Notes: generated by a model from the sequence alone, not told the origin. A stretch of 64,000 nt of DNA from Actinomyces sp. oral taxon 414 (GCF_001278845.1 NZ_CP012590.1:2294001-2358000); one strand, 5' to 3'; positions 17,331-25,758 are shown, counted from the first letter of the stretch. Translations and numbers: made by a program.

Positions 17331-17352
17331 AGCACAGGATTAGTGCTACGCT
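17331..17352 (+). promoter_or_regulatory. Leaderless promoter/operator of vapB-like gene
   Basis: An inverted repeat AGCAC (17331-17335) and GTGCT (17343-17347) abuts the -10 hexamer TACGCT (17347-17352). The ATG follows six bases later, so transcription should begin at or next to the start codon. The -35 is not clear. Overlap of the dyad with the -10 fits autorepression by the antitoxin. Confidence 0.45.
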
Positions 17353-17358
17353 GCTGAG

Positions 17359-17589
17359 ATGGCGACTTTGACGATTTCCGTAGACCCCGAAGTGCTGCGC
17401 CGTGCGCGGATCCGAACTCTCGAACGCGGAGAGTCGGTTAACAAATATCTCGGTGACGTCCTCGAGCGCTACGCCAGCACCACCAATCGGGATGCCATCG
17501 ACTCCCTTCTGAGCCTGACGGAGGAGCCCCGGGCCTCGAGCGGAGACGGGGAACGGGGCTGGACGCGCGAAGATCTGTACGATGCCTAG
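17359..17589 (+). CDS. VapB-type antitoxin (ribbon-helix-helix-like)
   Basis: A 76-residue protein starting TLTISVDPEVLRRARIRTLERGESVNKYLGDVLERY, which reads as a ribbon-helix-helix DNA-binding domain, followed by an acidic and Ser/Gly-rich tail of the kind that wraps a toxin. It overlaps the first codons of the next frame (17582), the usual VapBC arrangement. The partner is only a remnant, so this antitoxin now appears orphaned. Orphan antitoxins can still repress or neutralise related toxins (inference). Confidence 0.65.
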   Translation: MATLTISVDPEVLRRARIRTLERGESVNKYLGDVLERYASTTNRDAIDSLLSLTEEPRASSGDGERGWTREDLYDA

Positions 17590-17715
17590 AGTTTTCCTCG
17601 ACACCAATATCATCGAAGGTTATTCAGTGAGCCTTTCTCACCGGATCACTGGAGATGTTCCAGGACGGGGTCGTCGCCGCGGTCCGCGACGACCGCGGCG
17701 CCGGCCCCTTCCTCA
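17582..17715 (+). pseudogene. VapC (PIN-domain toxin) remnant, internal deletion
   Basis: The start, MPRVFLDTNIIEGYS, is the first strand and catalytic Asp/Asn motif of a PIN-domain RNase. After about 15 codons the frame no longer matches the family. In another frame, bases from about 17646 to 17715 read SLEMFQDGVVAAVRDDRGAGPFL, which resembles the C-terminal end of VapC proteins. About 100 codons are missing between the two. The end of the remnant joins directly to a family B repeat at 17716. It cannot encode an active toxin. Confidence 0.6.
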
Positions 17716-17785
17716 TCGAGATGTGCATTTTGCACTCGAAAGTGACGGTTGGAACTGCACTTTCGAGTGCAAAGTGCACGTCTCG
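17716..17785. repeat. Family B inverted-repeat element, copy 2
   Basis: The left arm at 17716-17744 and the right arm at 17758-17785 are complementary over 28 bases with two mismatches (G in place of A in the right arm). The core reads GACGGTTGGAACTGC, the reverse complement of the core of copy 1 with one change. It abuts the truncated vapC end. Confidence 0.8.
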
Positions 17786-18065
17786 GCGTTTTTCGGCGTC
17801 CGGGGTTGTACGAGGAGGCCGGCGCCGCGGCCCGCGGGCCCCGTTCGCTCGCCGGGGCGCCACTCAGCCCGGTCCCGGCGCCCGGACCGGTCCCAGGGGC
17901 CTCGCCCATCCCCGGGCCCCGCCGGGAGACCCCCGATCCTTCGCGAAGAACGACGGGCCGGGAGCCAGCGAACCAGCCGCAGAACGCGCCCCTCTCCGCC
18001 AGCTTCGCCCTCCTCGCCGACCCCGCCCCGACCACTCCCCGACGAGAAGGGCTCGACGCCCCTAG

Positions 18066-19069
18066 GGCGTGTTGCGTAAGTCGGGTGGGGGCGGCGTGGC
18101 GTGCCGGGCGGGGCGAGGCCCTCGGGGTATCACGGGTGGTGTGAAATCGAATCGCGATACCGGCGAAGGCCTCGGATGACGAGTATAGACGCATCCGCCC
18201 GCCATGATCTGACCGATGCCCAGTGGGCGCTGCTCGAGCCACTGCTGCCCGCCCCTCCGGTGCGGGGCAGGCCCCGCCGCTACCCGCTGCGCGCCATGAT
18301 CGACGCCGTGCGGTGGCGCACCCGGGTCGGGGCGCCCTGGCGCGACGTGCCGGCCCGCTACGGGCCCTGGTGGAGGGCGTACGCCCTGTACCGCGCCTGG
18401 CAGTTGAACGGGGTGTGGGAGCGCATCGAGGCGGCCCTGGTCGCCCGGGCCGACGCCGCCGGGAAGATCGACTGGCGGGTGTCGGTGGACTCCACCGCCG
18501 TGCGCGCCCACGTCCACGCCGCCGGGGCCCGCGGGGACAGCGTCGAGCGCGTGGAGGGGGAGCCGGACGACCACGCCCTGGGACGGTCCCGGGGCGGATG
18601 GGGCACCAAGATCCACGCCGCCGTCGAGGCCGGCCTCGGAGTGATGTCCCTGCTGCTCACGGCCGGGCAGGCGGGGGACTGCCCCATGATGATCCCCGTG
18701 CTGGAGGCGATCAGTGTCAAACGGCCCGCCCGCGGACGGCCCCGCACCCGCCCGGACCGGGTTCTGGCGGACAGGGCCTACTCCTCCAGGGCCAACCGGG
18801 ACTGGCTGCGCGCCCACCACATCCGCGCCACGATCCCGGTCAAGGCCGACCAGGCCGCCAACCGCCGCCGACGCGGCGGCGCCGGGGGCAGACCGCCCGC
18901 CTTCGACCCCGACGTCTACAAGGACCGCAACGCCGTCGAGCGCGGCTTCAGCCGCCTCAAGCACAACCGCGGTCTGGCCACCAGGTACGACAAGCTCGCC
19001 GTCCGATACCGGACCACCACCCGCATCGCCGCCATCGACCACTGGCTCAAACGACTTACATAACACGCC
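18066..19069 (+). mobile_element. IS5-family insertion sequence (about 1,004 bp)
   Basis: Terminal inverted repeats GGCGTGTTGCGTAAGTCG (18066-18083) and CGACTTACATAACACGCC (19052-19069) match at 16 of 18 positions. CTAG occurs immediately outside both ends (18062-18065 and 19070-19073), consistent with a CTAG target duplication. One transposase gene fills it. Intact ends and an intact ORF suggest a recent or still active insertion. Confidence 0.88.
18176..19063 (+). CDS. IS5-family DDE transposase
   Basis: A 295-residue transposase. The N-terminal region LTDAQWALLEPLLPAPPVRGRPRR and WRTRVGAPWRDVP is the DUF4096-like DNA-binding part of IS5-group proteins. The DDE triad is visible as D in VDSTAVRAH, D in VLADRAYSS and E in DRNAVERGFSRLK. 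The start is ATG at 18176; the longer GTG-started frame would begin close to the terminal repeat. The stop codon lies inside the right inverted repeat. No frameshift is present, so the enzyme could be functional. Confidence 0.92.
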   Translation: MTSIDASARHDLTDAQWALLEPLLPAPPVRGRPRRYPLRAMIDAVRWRTRVGAPWRDVPARYGPWWRAYALYRAWQLNGVWERIEAALVARADAAGKIDWRVSVDSTAVRAHVHAAGARGDSVERVEGEPDDHALGRSRGGWGTKIHAAVEAGLGVMSLLLTAGQAGDCPMMIPVLEAISVKRPARGRPRTRPDRVLADRAYSSRANRDWLRAHHIRATIPVKADQAANRRRRGGAGGRPPAFDPDVYKDRNAVERGFSRLKHNRGLATRYDKLAVRYRTTTRIAAIDHWLKRLT

Positions 19070-19127
19070 CTAGACGCCCCCGGAATAGCCTTCCAAGAGC
19101 GGGACCGGAAGACGACGGGAGGGCCCC

Positions 19128-22100
19128 TCAGATCCTGGCGATCGGCGCCAGGCGCAGCATGAGGCGCTTGGTGCTCTTGGCGCCGTCAACGGTGAAGGTG
19201 ACGTGGGCGACGGTCGAGCGCCCCGTGCCCTCGAGGGCGACGACGTCCCCCTCGCCGTAGGCGTCGTGGCGGACGCGGTCCCCGACCTTCAGACCGGCGA
19301 CGGCGGCGGGCAGTGCCCCGTCGTCGGCCCCACCGGCCCCGCCCCCGGCGCTCGAGCCATCGAGCCGTGTAGGTCTGTTGCGCTTGGCCAGGCGCTCGGA
19401 CCGCCGCACCTCGAAGCGGTCCTTGGGGGTCTCGACCCGGCCGAGTCGGCCCGTGAGCTTCGGGCGACCCGAGCCGATCGCCGGGGCGAAGTCATCGTCG
19501 TCGATCCCGCCGCGGCCCTCGGCCCTGTCGCGCCCGGTCTCGCCGCGCCCGACCCCGCCGCGCCCGGCGGAACCGCCCCGGCGCCCCGCTCCGCCGCGGC
19601 CCCCGCCGTAGCCGGACCGCCCGCGCCCTCCGGAGAAGCCGCCCTCGCTCCAGCTGGCCCCCCAGCCCGTACCCCCGCCGCGCAGGGCGTCCATGGAGGA
19701 GACCAGGCGCTTCCAGTCCATGACCTCGGCGGGAATGTCGTCGAGGAAGCGGGAGGCGGGCATGTCGTTGCCGGCCCCCCAGGCCGAGCGCACCGCGGCG
19801 CGCGTGACATAGAGGCGCTCGCGCGCCCGGGTCAGGGCCACGTAGGCCAGGCGCCGCTCCTCGGCGAGATCGGCCTCGTTGGCCATGGCGCGCGAGTGCG
19901 GGAAGATGCCGTCCTCCAGGCCGGTGACGAAGACGACCGGGAACTCCAGCCCCTTGGCGGTGTGGACGGTCATGAGGGTGACCCGCCCCCGGTCCTCGGC
20001 CTCGCGCGCGGCGTCCTCGTCCAGGTCGGCCGACGGGGGGAGCTGGTCGGCGTCGGCCACGAGGCTGACCCGCTCCAGGAAGTCGGCGAGCGCGCCGTCG
20101 GGGTTGGCGTCCTGGAAGTCGGCGGCCACGGAGTGCAGCTCGGCGAGGTTTTCCACGCGCGCGGCGTCCTGCGGGTCGTCGCTGGCGCGCAGCTCGGCGA
20201 GGTAGCCGGAGGCGTCCAGGGCGGAGTCGAGGATGTCGGCGACGCCGTCGCCGGCAGCGAGCTGGTGGCGCAGCCCGGTGAGCAACTCGTGGAAGTGGGT
20301 CACCCGGGTGCGGGCGCGGGTGGCCAGGCCTTCGACGGCGGGCGGCTCATCGCCGTCGGCCCCCTGACCGCGGGCCCCGTCGGCGTCGGCCCCGCCCGCG
20401 GCGCCGGCCGTCTCATCCGCCCCGGTCCCGTCGGCCGCCCCGGCAGCACCGGCCGCACCGGCCCCGGCAGCGCTGGCCGCATCGCCTGCACCGCGGGGGC
20501 GCGCCTCCCCGGCGGCATCGGCGATCGCGACCCCGAAGGAGACGCCGTAGCGGGCGGCGTGCCGGACCAGGGCCGCCTCCGCCTTGTCCCCCAGGCCCCG
20601 CTTGGGGACGTTGAGAATGCGACGCAGGGACACGTCGTCGTCGGGGTTGTCGACGGCGCGCAGGTAGGCAATGGCGTCCTTGACCTCGCGCCGCTCGTAG
20701 AAGCGGGTGCCGCCGACGACCTTGTAGGGCTGGCCGGAGCGCAGGAAGGCCTCCTCCAGGGCGCGCGACTGGGCGTTGGTGCGGTAGAAGACGGCGACGT
20801 CGCGGGGACGCACGCCGGCCTCGTCGGCGAGGCGGTCGATTTCGGCGGAGATCCAGCGGGCCTCGTCGTGCTCGGAGTCGGCGACGTAGCCGGTGATGGG
20901 GGCGCCCGACCCGGAGTTGGTGAACAGCCTCTTCTCGCGGCGCCCGGGATTGCGGGCGATGACGGCGTTGGCGGCGTCGAGGATGTTCTGGGTGGAGCGG
21001 TAGTTCTGCTCCAGCAGGATGGTGCGCGCCGTCGGGTAGTCCTCCTCGAACTCCTCGATATTGCGGATGGTGGCGCCGCGGAAGGCGTAGATGGACTGGT
21101 CGGAGTCGCCGACGACGGTCAGCTCGCCGGGCGGCAGGGGGCTTGCGGCCCCAGAGGTGCCCGGGCCGCCGACGAGCTCGCGCACAAGCACGTACTGGGC
21201 GTGGTTGGTGTCCTGGTACTCGTCGACCAGGATGTGGCGGAAGCGGCGCCGGTACATCTCCGCCACGGCCGGGCGGGTCTGGAGGAGGAAGACCGCGCGC
21301 ATAATGAGGTCGTCGAAGTCCAGGGCGTTGGCGGCCCCCAGGCGCGCCTGGTAGGCGCGGTAGACCTCTACGAGGTGGCGCTCGAGCGGGTTGGAGGTCA
21401 CGGCGCGCTCGGCGAAGTCGGCGGGGGTGATGAGCTCGTTCTTCAGGTCGGAGATGCGGCGCGCGAAGGTCTTGGGGGTGAAGCGCTTGGAGTCGATGCC
21501 CAGCTCGCGCACGACGAGGGTGACCAGGCGGGTGGAGTCGGCGGCGTCGTAGATGGAGAAGGTCGAGCGCAGTCCGGCGGCCTCGTGCTCGCGGCGCAGG
21601 ATGCGCACGCAGGCGGAGTGGAAGGTGGACACCCACATGCGCTCGCCGACCGGGCCGATGAGCGCGGCGACCCTCTCGCGCATCTCGGCGGCGGCCTTGT
21701 TGGTGAAGGTGATGGCCAGGATCTCCCCGGGGCGGGCGCGGCGCGTGGCGATGAGGTGGGCGATGCGACGGGTCAGGACCCGGGTCTTGCCGGACCCGGC
21801 GCCGGCGATAATGAGCAGCGGCGAACCGGAGTGGGTGACGGCCCGCCGCTGGGCGGGGTTGAGGTCGCGGATCAACTCGTCCGTATCGACGGCGATCGGG
21901 GCGGGGCCGTAGGGGGCCGACGGCGCGCCGGCCCCGGCGCCGTCACCGGTGCCGGCACCGGCACCGGCTCGGGCGAGGAGGGCCGCGGTCTCGGCCTGGC
22001 GGTCCTCCCAGGTGGGGGCGACGGCGGCCCTGTCCTCGGCGCTGGGCGCCCAGTCGTCCTCCGGACCGTAGTCGGGCTCGCCCCCGGGTTCGTCGGGGGC

Positions 22101-22241
22101 GTCGACGTCGGCGAGGGAGTCCTCCCAGCCGTCGTCGGCCGGGGCGAGGGCGGGCAGGGCGGCCTCGGCGGCCGGCGCGCGGCCTGCGCCGTCCGATCCG
22201 GGTGCGGACAGGGCGCCGAAGAGGGGGTTCATCGCATTCAT
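19128..22241 (-). CDS. pcrA: ATP-dependent DNA helicase PcrA/UvrD
   Basis: A 1,037-residue superfamily 1A helicase. An N-terminal acidic tail of about 110 residues precedes the helicase core, with Walker A AGAGSGKTRVLT near residue 146, Walker B LVDEYQDTN, motif III GDSDQSIYAFRGA and motif VI YVALTRARERLYVTRA. A low-complexity Ala/Gly/Asp insertion lies near residues 570-630, and a Gly/Arg-rich linker near 870-930 precedes a C-terminal Tudor-like domain (LKVGDRVRHDAYGEGDVVALEG) that in PcrA binds RNA polymerase. It unwinds DNA in repair and removes stalled complexes. The IS5 element ends 59 bp after its stop, so that insertion left the gene intact. Confidence 0.95.
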   Translation of the reverse strand: MNAMNPLFGALSAPGSDGAGRAPAAEAALPALAPADDGWEDSLADVDAPDEPGGEPDYGPEDDWAPSAEDRAAVAPTWEDRQAETAALLARAGAGAGTGDGAGAGAPSAPYGPAPIAVDTDELIRDLNPAQRRAVTHSGSPLLIIAGAGSGKTRVLTRRIAHLIATRRARPGEILAITFTNKAAAEMRERVAALIGPVGERMWVSTFHSACVRILRREHEAAGLRSTFSIYDAADSTRLVTLVVRELGIDSKRFTPKTFARRISDLKNELITPADFAERAVTSNPLERHLVEVYRAYQARLGAANALDFDDLIMRAVFLLQTRPAVAEMYRRRFRHILVDEYQDTNHAQYVLVRELVGGPGTSGAASPLPPGELTVVGDSDQSIYAFRGATIRNIEEFEEDYPTARTILLEQNYRSTQNILDAANAVIARNPGRREKRLFTNSGSGAPITGYVADSEHDEARWISAEIDRLADEAGVRPRDVAVFYRTNAQSRALEEAFLRSGQPYKVVGGTRFYERREVKDAIAYLRAVDNPDDDVSLRRILNVPKRGLGDKAEAALVRHAARYGVSFGVAIADAAGEARPRGAGDAASAAGAGAAGAAGAADGTGADETAGAAGGADADGARGQGADGDEPPAVEGLATRARTRVTHFHELLTGLRHQLAAGDGVADILDSALDASGYLAELRASDDPQDAARVENLAELHSVAADFQDANPDGALADFLERVSLVADADQLPPSADLDEDAAREAEDRGRVTLMTVHTAKGLEFPVVFVTGLEDGIFPHSRAMANEADLAEERRLAYVALTRARERLYVTRAAVRSAWGAGNDMPASRFLDDIPAEVMDWKRLVSSMDALRGGGTGWGASWSEGGFSGGRGRSGYGGGRGGAGRRGGSAGRGGVGRGETGRDRAEGRGGIDDDDFAPAIGSGRPKLTGRLGRVETPKDRFEVRRSERLAKRNRPTRLDGSSAGGGAGGADDGALPAAVAGLKVGDRVRHDAYGEGDVVALEGTGRSTVAHVTFTVDGAKSTKRLMLRLAPIARI

Positions 22242-22791
22242 CGTGGGGCCAAGAGTAGTGGACGGGGACGCGTCCTCACGCGCCCGGCCTCGGTGCAGGG
22301 GTCACCCGGTCCGTCCGCGCCGGAGGGGGCCGGTCCGCTACCGCCGCCTTGACCGGTCAGGGCGGCGGGGTCCGCCCGCGCCGGGGAGGACCGGTCCGGT
22401 CCGAAGACCCGCCGTGGTCGCCGGCCGGCCCGCGGCGCCCCTCCCGGGGGCCCGCGGCGGCGCCGTTTGTCCAAATCTGCCACAAAGGCCCCGATCGAGT
22501 CGGGGCACACGAAGAGAAACGCTGATATTCCGGGCTTTTGTTCGCGGCCGATCTCGCCGCGGAACGCCTTTGTGGCAGATTTGGACATGCTGCCGCTCCG
22601 GATCGTCCCAGGAGCCCCACCCGCCCCATCGAACTCGCCCCGTATACCGGAGCAGTTCAAACCAACGGCCCTGACCGGGCAGACGACCCCGTCCCGCTTC
22701 AAGTTCGAGGCATGCGCACGGCGCGCCGACGGCAACGTCCATGAGTAACATCGAGGTCGACTGAGCCCTGCCGGCCCGGCGCACATCAGGT
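22242..22791. other. Gene-free stretch containing a family C element
   Basis: No gene is supported in these 550 bases between pcrA and the brnA-like gene. The 120-bp family C element occupies 22468-22587. Its tail GGATCGTCCCAGGAGCCCCA follows at about 22597-22616 and is shared with the other copies. I see no clear pcrA promoter. Confidence 0.6.
22468..22587. repeat. Family C inverted-repeat element, copy 2 (120 bp)
   Basis: The terminal 20-mers at 22468-22487 and 22568-22587 are identical to those of copies 1 and 3. The core GAAACGCTGATATTCCGGGC differs from copy 1 at a few positions. It has the same orientation as copy 1. Confidence 0.9.
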
Positions 22792-23025
22792 TCAGGCGCT
22801 CCGACCGAGCTCGTTCTCAACGGCGCGCCGGATCCACGAGGAAACGGATCGGTCGTCGGCATCAGCGCGTTCCCTGACCCTTTGGAGAACCTCGGGGGAG
22901 AACCTCACGGGGACCGGTGCAGAGAGTCTCCTCGACCGCCTCCGAGGGGGCCCCTGCGGCACCTGGTTGGCGGCCTGGGCGAAGAAGTCGTACTCCTGCT
23001 CCGCAGTCGCGGGGTCAATACTCAT
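22792..23025 (-). CDS. BrnA-like ribbon-helix-helix antitoxin
   Basis: A 77-residue basic protein. The N-terminal half (TAEQEYDFFAQAANQVPQG, then RRRSRR) is likely the toxin-binding part, and the C-terminal VPVRFSPEVLQRVRERADADDRSVSSWIRRAVENEL is a ribbon-helix-helix domain. It overlaps the toxin gene by 11 bases and lies after it, the toxin-first order of BrnTA modules. An AAAGGA ribosome-binding site lies inside the toxin gene. It should neutralise the upstream protein and repress the shared promoter. Confidence 0.65.
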   Translation of the reverse strand: MSIDPATAEQEYDFFAQAANQVPQGPPRRRSRRLSAPVPVRFSPEVLQRVRERADADDRSVSSWIRRAVENELGRSA

Positions 23026-23329
23026 GTCGATCCTTTCTGTAGGCGGCAGCCAACTCTGTTGAAGCTTCGTAGCAACCGATAGGACGGCATCTGATCGGGT
23101 TGGCGGATCGAGAGGGGGCGATGGGGACGACCAGGACCCTCCCCTCGACCTCAGCCACCATGAGCCAGTGAGCCGGGGGCTTCGCCGGATAGAAGAGCGG
23201 GTCGCTCATCCACACCTCGATGACGTCCTCGATGCCCAAGCGCGGGTGCTTGAACAGGTGGGCGGCCTGAGCATCGATCTCAAAGGGGGTCCGATCGTCG
23301 AGAAGGTCGAGATCGAGTAAGGCGCTCAC
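23015..23329 (-). CDS. BrnT-like toxin (putative RNase)
   Basis: A 104-residue protein. Segments FEIDAQAAHLFKHPRLGIED, VWMSDPLFYPAKPP, HWLMVAEVEGRVLVV and RPIGCYEASTELAAAYRKDR align by eye with the order of BrnT features (Lys-His core, D-P-L/F turn, strand, terminal Y-E-A-T/S and Arg). The start is GTG at 23329, eight bases after a TATACA -10 box, so the message is probably leaderless. I infer a ribonuclease-type toxin from family resemblance only; sequence divergence leaves some doubt. Confidence 0.6.
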   Translation of the reverse strand: MSALLDLDLLDDRTPFEIDAQAAHLFKHPRLGIEDVIEVWMSDPLFYPAKPPAHWLMVAEVEGRVLVVPIAPSRSANPIRCRPIGCYEASTELAAAYRKDRHEY

Positions 23330-23343
23330 AGCATGAGTGTATA
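23330..23343 (-). promoter_or_regulatory. Leaderless promoter of the brnTA-like pair
   Basis: On the minus strand TATACA (23343 down to 23338) stands eight bases before the GTG start. The region upstream to 23374 is AT-rich for this genome. No convincing -35 is seen. Confidence 0.4.
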
Positions 23344-23595
23344 CCAAACAACTACAAAAATGAACCTTTCTCACCGGAGGCGTCGGCCGAGGTTGAGGAT
23401 CGACGTGGCGGCGTCAAGGGGATCGGGTGTACAGGAGTTCGTAGGTGTGTCTGCGGCGGGGTGGTCGTCTGCGCGGTTCGGGCAGGATCGGGTCCGGTCG
23501 TCCACGGTCGTGTCGGTCGCACCGTCCTCGGCGCGTCCCGTCCCGGGGAAGTCGAGGACGCGGCCCGGGACCCGGCACGCCGTGCCTGAGCCCCA

Positions 23596-23642
23596 CCCCC
23601 GGGGGAGTTGATTTGGTGATGTCACCTGGGCTCGCATTGTGC
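23596..23642 (+). repeat. Family F repeat, copy 1
   Basis: Forty-seven bases beginning CCCCCGGGGGAGTTGATTTG and containing GGTGATGTCACC match 43 of 47 bases of the reverse complement of 31923-31969. Both copies are followed, outside the shared part, by clustered short AGCTCGCA or GGCTCGCAT units. Confidence 0.75.
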
Positions 23643-23893
23643 CAGGTGGGATCGCGCGGATCGAGCGCAGATGGATTTCGTCGCGCTGGGCTCGCATGGC
23701 GGCTCGCATGGCGCGAGGTGGGGTGGATTCCGTTGAGCTGACCTGGGATTACGCAAGCCGGACCCGACCCGCGCCGGACCCGGCCGCCCCGGGATTGGTC
23801 CGGGAGCCGGCCCGAGGTCGTCGCGGACCCGGTCCCGCTCCCCGCCCGATCCCGTCCCGCTCCGGCCGACCCGCGAGCACGTACCCCTGGCAG

Positions 23894-23924
23894 ACGTTCT
23901 CGTGGGTTACCCGGCGATCTCGCG
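23894..23924 (+). repeat. Family A repeat, second locus
   Basis: The sequence TCGTGGGTTACCCGGCGATC with flanking ACGTTC and TCGCGG matches the last family A unit at 11416-11446 with few changes. It is a single unit here. Confidence 0.5.
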
Positions 23925-24010
23925 GCCCGGACGGCGTCCCGCTGGCGGACCCGGACAGTCCCGACGGCGAGGACGGCGAGGCGCCGACTCCGGGGGCGTG
24001 GCGCCGCCCT

Positions 24011-24715
24011 TCACAGGTGCTTGAGGGCCTCTCGACGGCTGAGGGGCGACAGGCGCGGGTGGCTGTCGACGAAGCGGCGGACCCAGACGGGTGCGGTGCG
24101 GGCGTAGTCCCGCAGGGCCCAGCCGATGGCCTTGCGGATGAAGAACTCCGGGTCCTCCTGGTTGGCCTCGATGACGTCGCTCAGCAGGCCCGGGTCGGTA
24201 CGGTCCTTGTGCTGGAGCTGGCAGATGATCGCGCTGCGCCTGACCCACAGGTCCTCGTCGCGCGCCCAGCGGCGCAGGCGCTCGTCCTCGTCGGGATGCG
24301 CGAGCAGCACCGCCCCGACGGCGTGGCTCGTCTCGTCCACGAGGTCCCACCAGGCACCGGTGCGAAGGAAGTGCCGGTAGAGGTCCAGGGCCTCGACCCG
24401 CTCGACGTGCTCACCTCCAAGGCGGGCACGGACGACAGCGAGCACGGCGAGGCGCTCCTCACGCCGCTCGGCCTCGTCCCACAGGCGGCGCAGCGTCGTC
24501 TCCCAGGTGGCGGCCTCCTCCCACAGCCACGGGTGGCGCCGCGCCAGGTCAACGGCCAGGCGGCGGGTCTGCGGGACGCCGACGCCGTACATCGGCATCT
24601 GCGACTTGAGATAGCGCCGGGCCTGCTCGGCGCGCTGCGGGTCACCGGCCTGCGCCAGCCCGGCGCGCAACTCCTCCTGGAAGGTGGCGACGGCCGCCGT
24701 GGGCTCAGCTCTCAT
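24011..24715 (-). CDS. DNA alkylation repair protein, AlkD-like
   Basis: A 234-residue HEAT-repeat protein. Conserved features are YLKSQMPMYGVGVPQTRRLA near the N terminus, TGAWWDLVDETSHAVGAVL in the middle and FFIRKAIGWALRDYARTAP near the C terminus; these WWD and IRKAIGWALR signatures are diagnostic of AlkD DNA glycosylases. It removes 3-methyladenine and 7-methylguanine bases. No partner gene is adjacent. It is divergent from the fructosamine kinase gene, with 113 bp between. Confidence 0.92.
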   Translation of the reverse strand: MRAEPTAAVATFQEELRAGLAQAGDPQRAEQARRYLKSQMPMYGVGVPQTRRLAVDLARRHPWLWEEAATWETTLRRLWDEAERREERLAVLAVVRARLGGEHVERVEALDLYRHFLRTGAWWDLVDETSHAVGAVLLAHPDEDERLRRWARDEDLWVRRSAIICQLQHKDRTDPGLLSDVIEANQEDPEFFIRKAIGWALRDYARTAPVWVRRFVDSHPRLSPLSRREALKHL

Positions 24716-24828
24716 GCGCCCAGTATCGCAGTCCCCGTGCCCGAGCGGGTGCCGTGGACGGTTGCCGGCGGCAGGCCCTCGGGGCGCCCGGCGCCCCCGC
24801 CTGCGGCCGGGCGTGGGAGCCTTGACCC

Positions 24829-25758
24829 ATGAGCAGCCGGCCCGACACCGTGATCCGCAAGACCGACGAGTTCGCCGGGGCGACCCGTCTGGAGGCCCAG
24901 GGGCTTGAGTGGCTGGCCGCGGCCATGCCCGACGGCGGTGCGCACGTCGTGCCGGTCACGGTCGGCGACGGCTGGATCGAGGAGCCCCGGCTGAGCACCG
25001 GCCGGGTGACGCCCGGAGCCGCTCGGGCCTTCGGCCGGGCCCTCGCGGTGACGCATGCCGCGGGCGCGCCCGCATTCGGCGCGGCCCCTCCCGGCTGGGA
25101 CGGGCGCACGCGTATGGGGCGCTCGAACATCCGCCTGCGGCCGCACGCGCCGGAGGCACCGGAGGACGAGCCCCGCCCCTGGGGCCGCTTCTACGCCGAG
25201 GACCGGATCGCGCCCTACATCGGCCCGGGCCGGGACGCGGGCTCACTGACCCGCCGTGAAGCCGGGCTCATCGAGCGGGTGTGCGCTCGTCTGGCCGACG
25301 GCGACTTCGACGCCCCGCAGTCCGAGCTCACCCGCCGCTGTGCCGAGGAGCGCGGGGACCGTGTTGCGGTGGCTCGCACCCACGGGGACCTGTGGACCGG
25401 TAATGTCCTGTGGGTGCCGACCGCCGAGGCGGCCTCCTGGGCTCCCGAAGAGGCCGGACAGGGGCCGTACGGTGCCGACCGCGGCGCTCGCTCGGGGGCG
25501 GGCGACGAGGTTGTCGGCGTGCTCATCGACCCCATGGCCCAGGGCGCGCACGCCGAGACGGACCTGGCGGCGCTGGGCGTCTTCGGCCAGCCCCACCTGG
25601 AGCAGATCTACGCCGGCTACAACGAGGTGTCCGCCCTGGCCGACGGCTGGCAGGAGCGGGTCGCGCTGCACCAGCTGCACATGATCATGATCCACGTCTA
25701 CTTGTTCGGCGGCGGCTACGGGGCCCACGCGGCCGCGCTCGCACGCCGTTACGCCTGA
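24829..25758 (+). CDS. Fructosamine kinase family protein
   Basis: A 309-residue aminoglycoside-phosphotransferase-like kinase. The catalytic loop is THGDLWTGNVLWV near residue 188 and the metal-binding motif is LIDPMAQGAHAETDLAAL near residue 235, both characteristic of fructosamine-3-kinase and the YniA type. An insertion (EEAGQGPYGADRGARSGAG) separates the two motifs. It should phosphorylate glycated amines or sugars in the cytoplasm, allowing deglycation. It stands alone between divergent and downstream genes. Confidence 0.9.
   Translation: MSSRPDTVIRKTDEFAGATRLEAQGLEWLAAAMPDGGAHVVPVTVGDGWIEEPRLSTGRVTPGAARAFGRALAVTHAAGAPAFGAAPPGWDGRTRMGRSNIRLRPHAPEAPEDEPRPWGRFYAEDRIAPYIGPGRDAGSLTRREAGLIERVCARLADGDFDAPQSELTRRCAEERGDRVAVARTHGDLWTGNVLWVPTAEAASWAPEEAGQGPYGADRGARSGAGDEVVGVLIDPMAQGAHAETDLAALGVFGQPHLEQIYAGYNEVSALADGWQERVALHQLHMIMIHVYLFGGGYGAHAAALARRYA

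Larger units (their letters stand above)
23344..24010. other. Gene-free stretch with repeat families F and A
   Basis: No gene is supported in about 670 bases. The stretch holds a family F unit (23596-23642) followed by several GCTCGCAT repeats to about 23745, and a family A unit (23894-23924). The remainder is Pro/Arg-coding-like GC-rich sequence without start or conserved reading frame. Confidence 0.6.

Noticed and set aside
19203..22352. 1,049-residue plus-strand frame opposite pcrA
   Set aside because: It is antisense to a complete helicase with all motifs; composition (Gly/Val/Ala) is typical of an antisense shadow.
22338..22862. Minus-strand ORFs covering family C copy 2
   Set aside because: Similar peptides appear at the other family C copies (FVADLD, KSATKA) only because the non-coding repeat is translated; they are not proteins.
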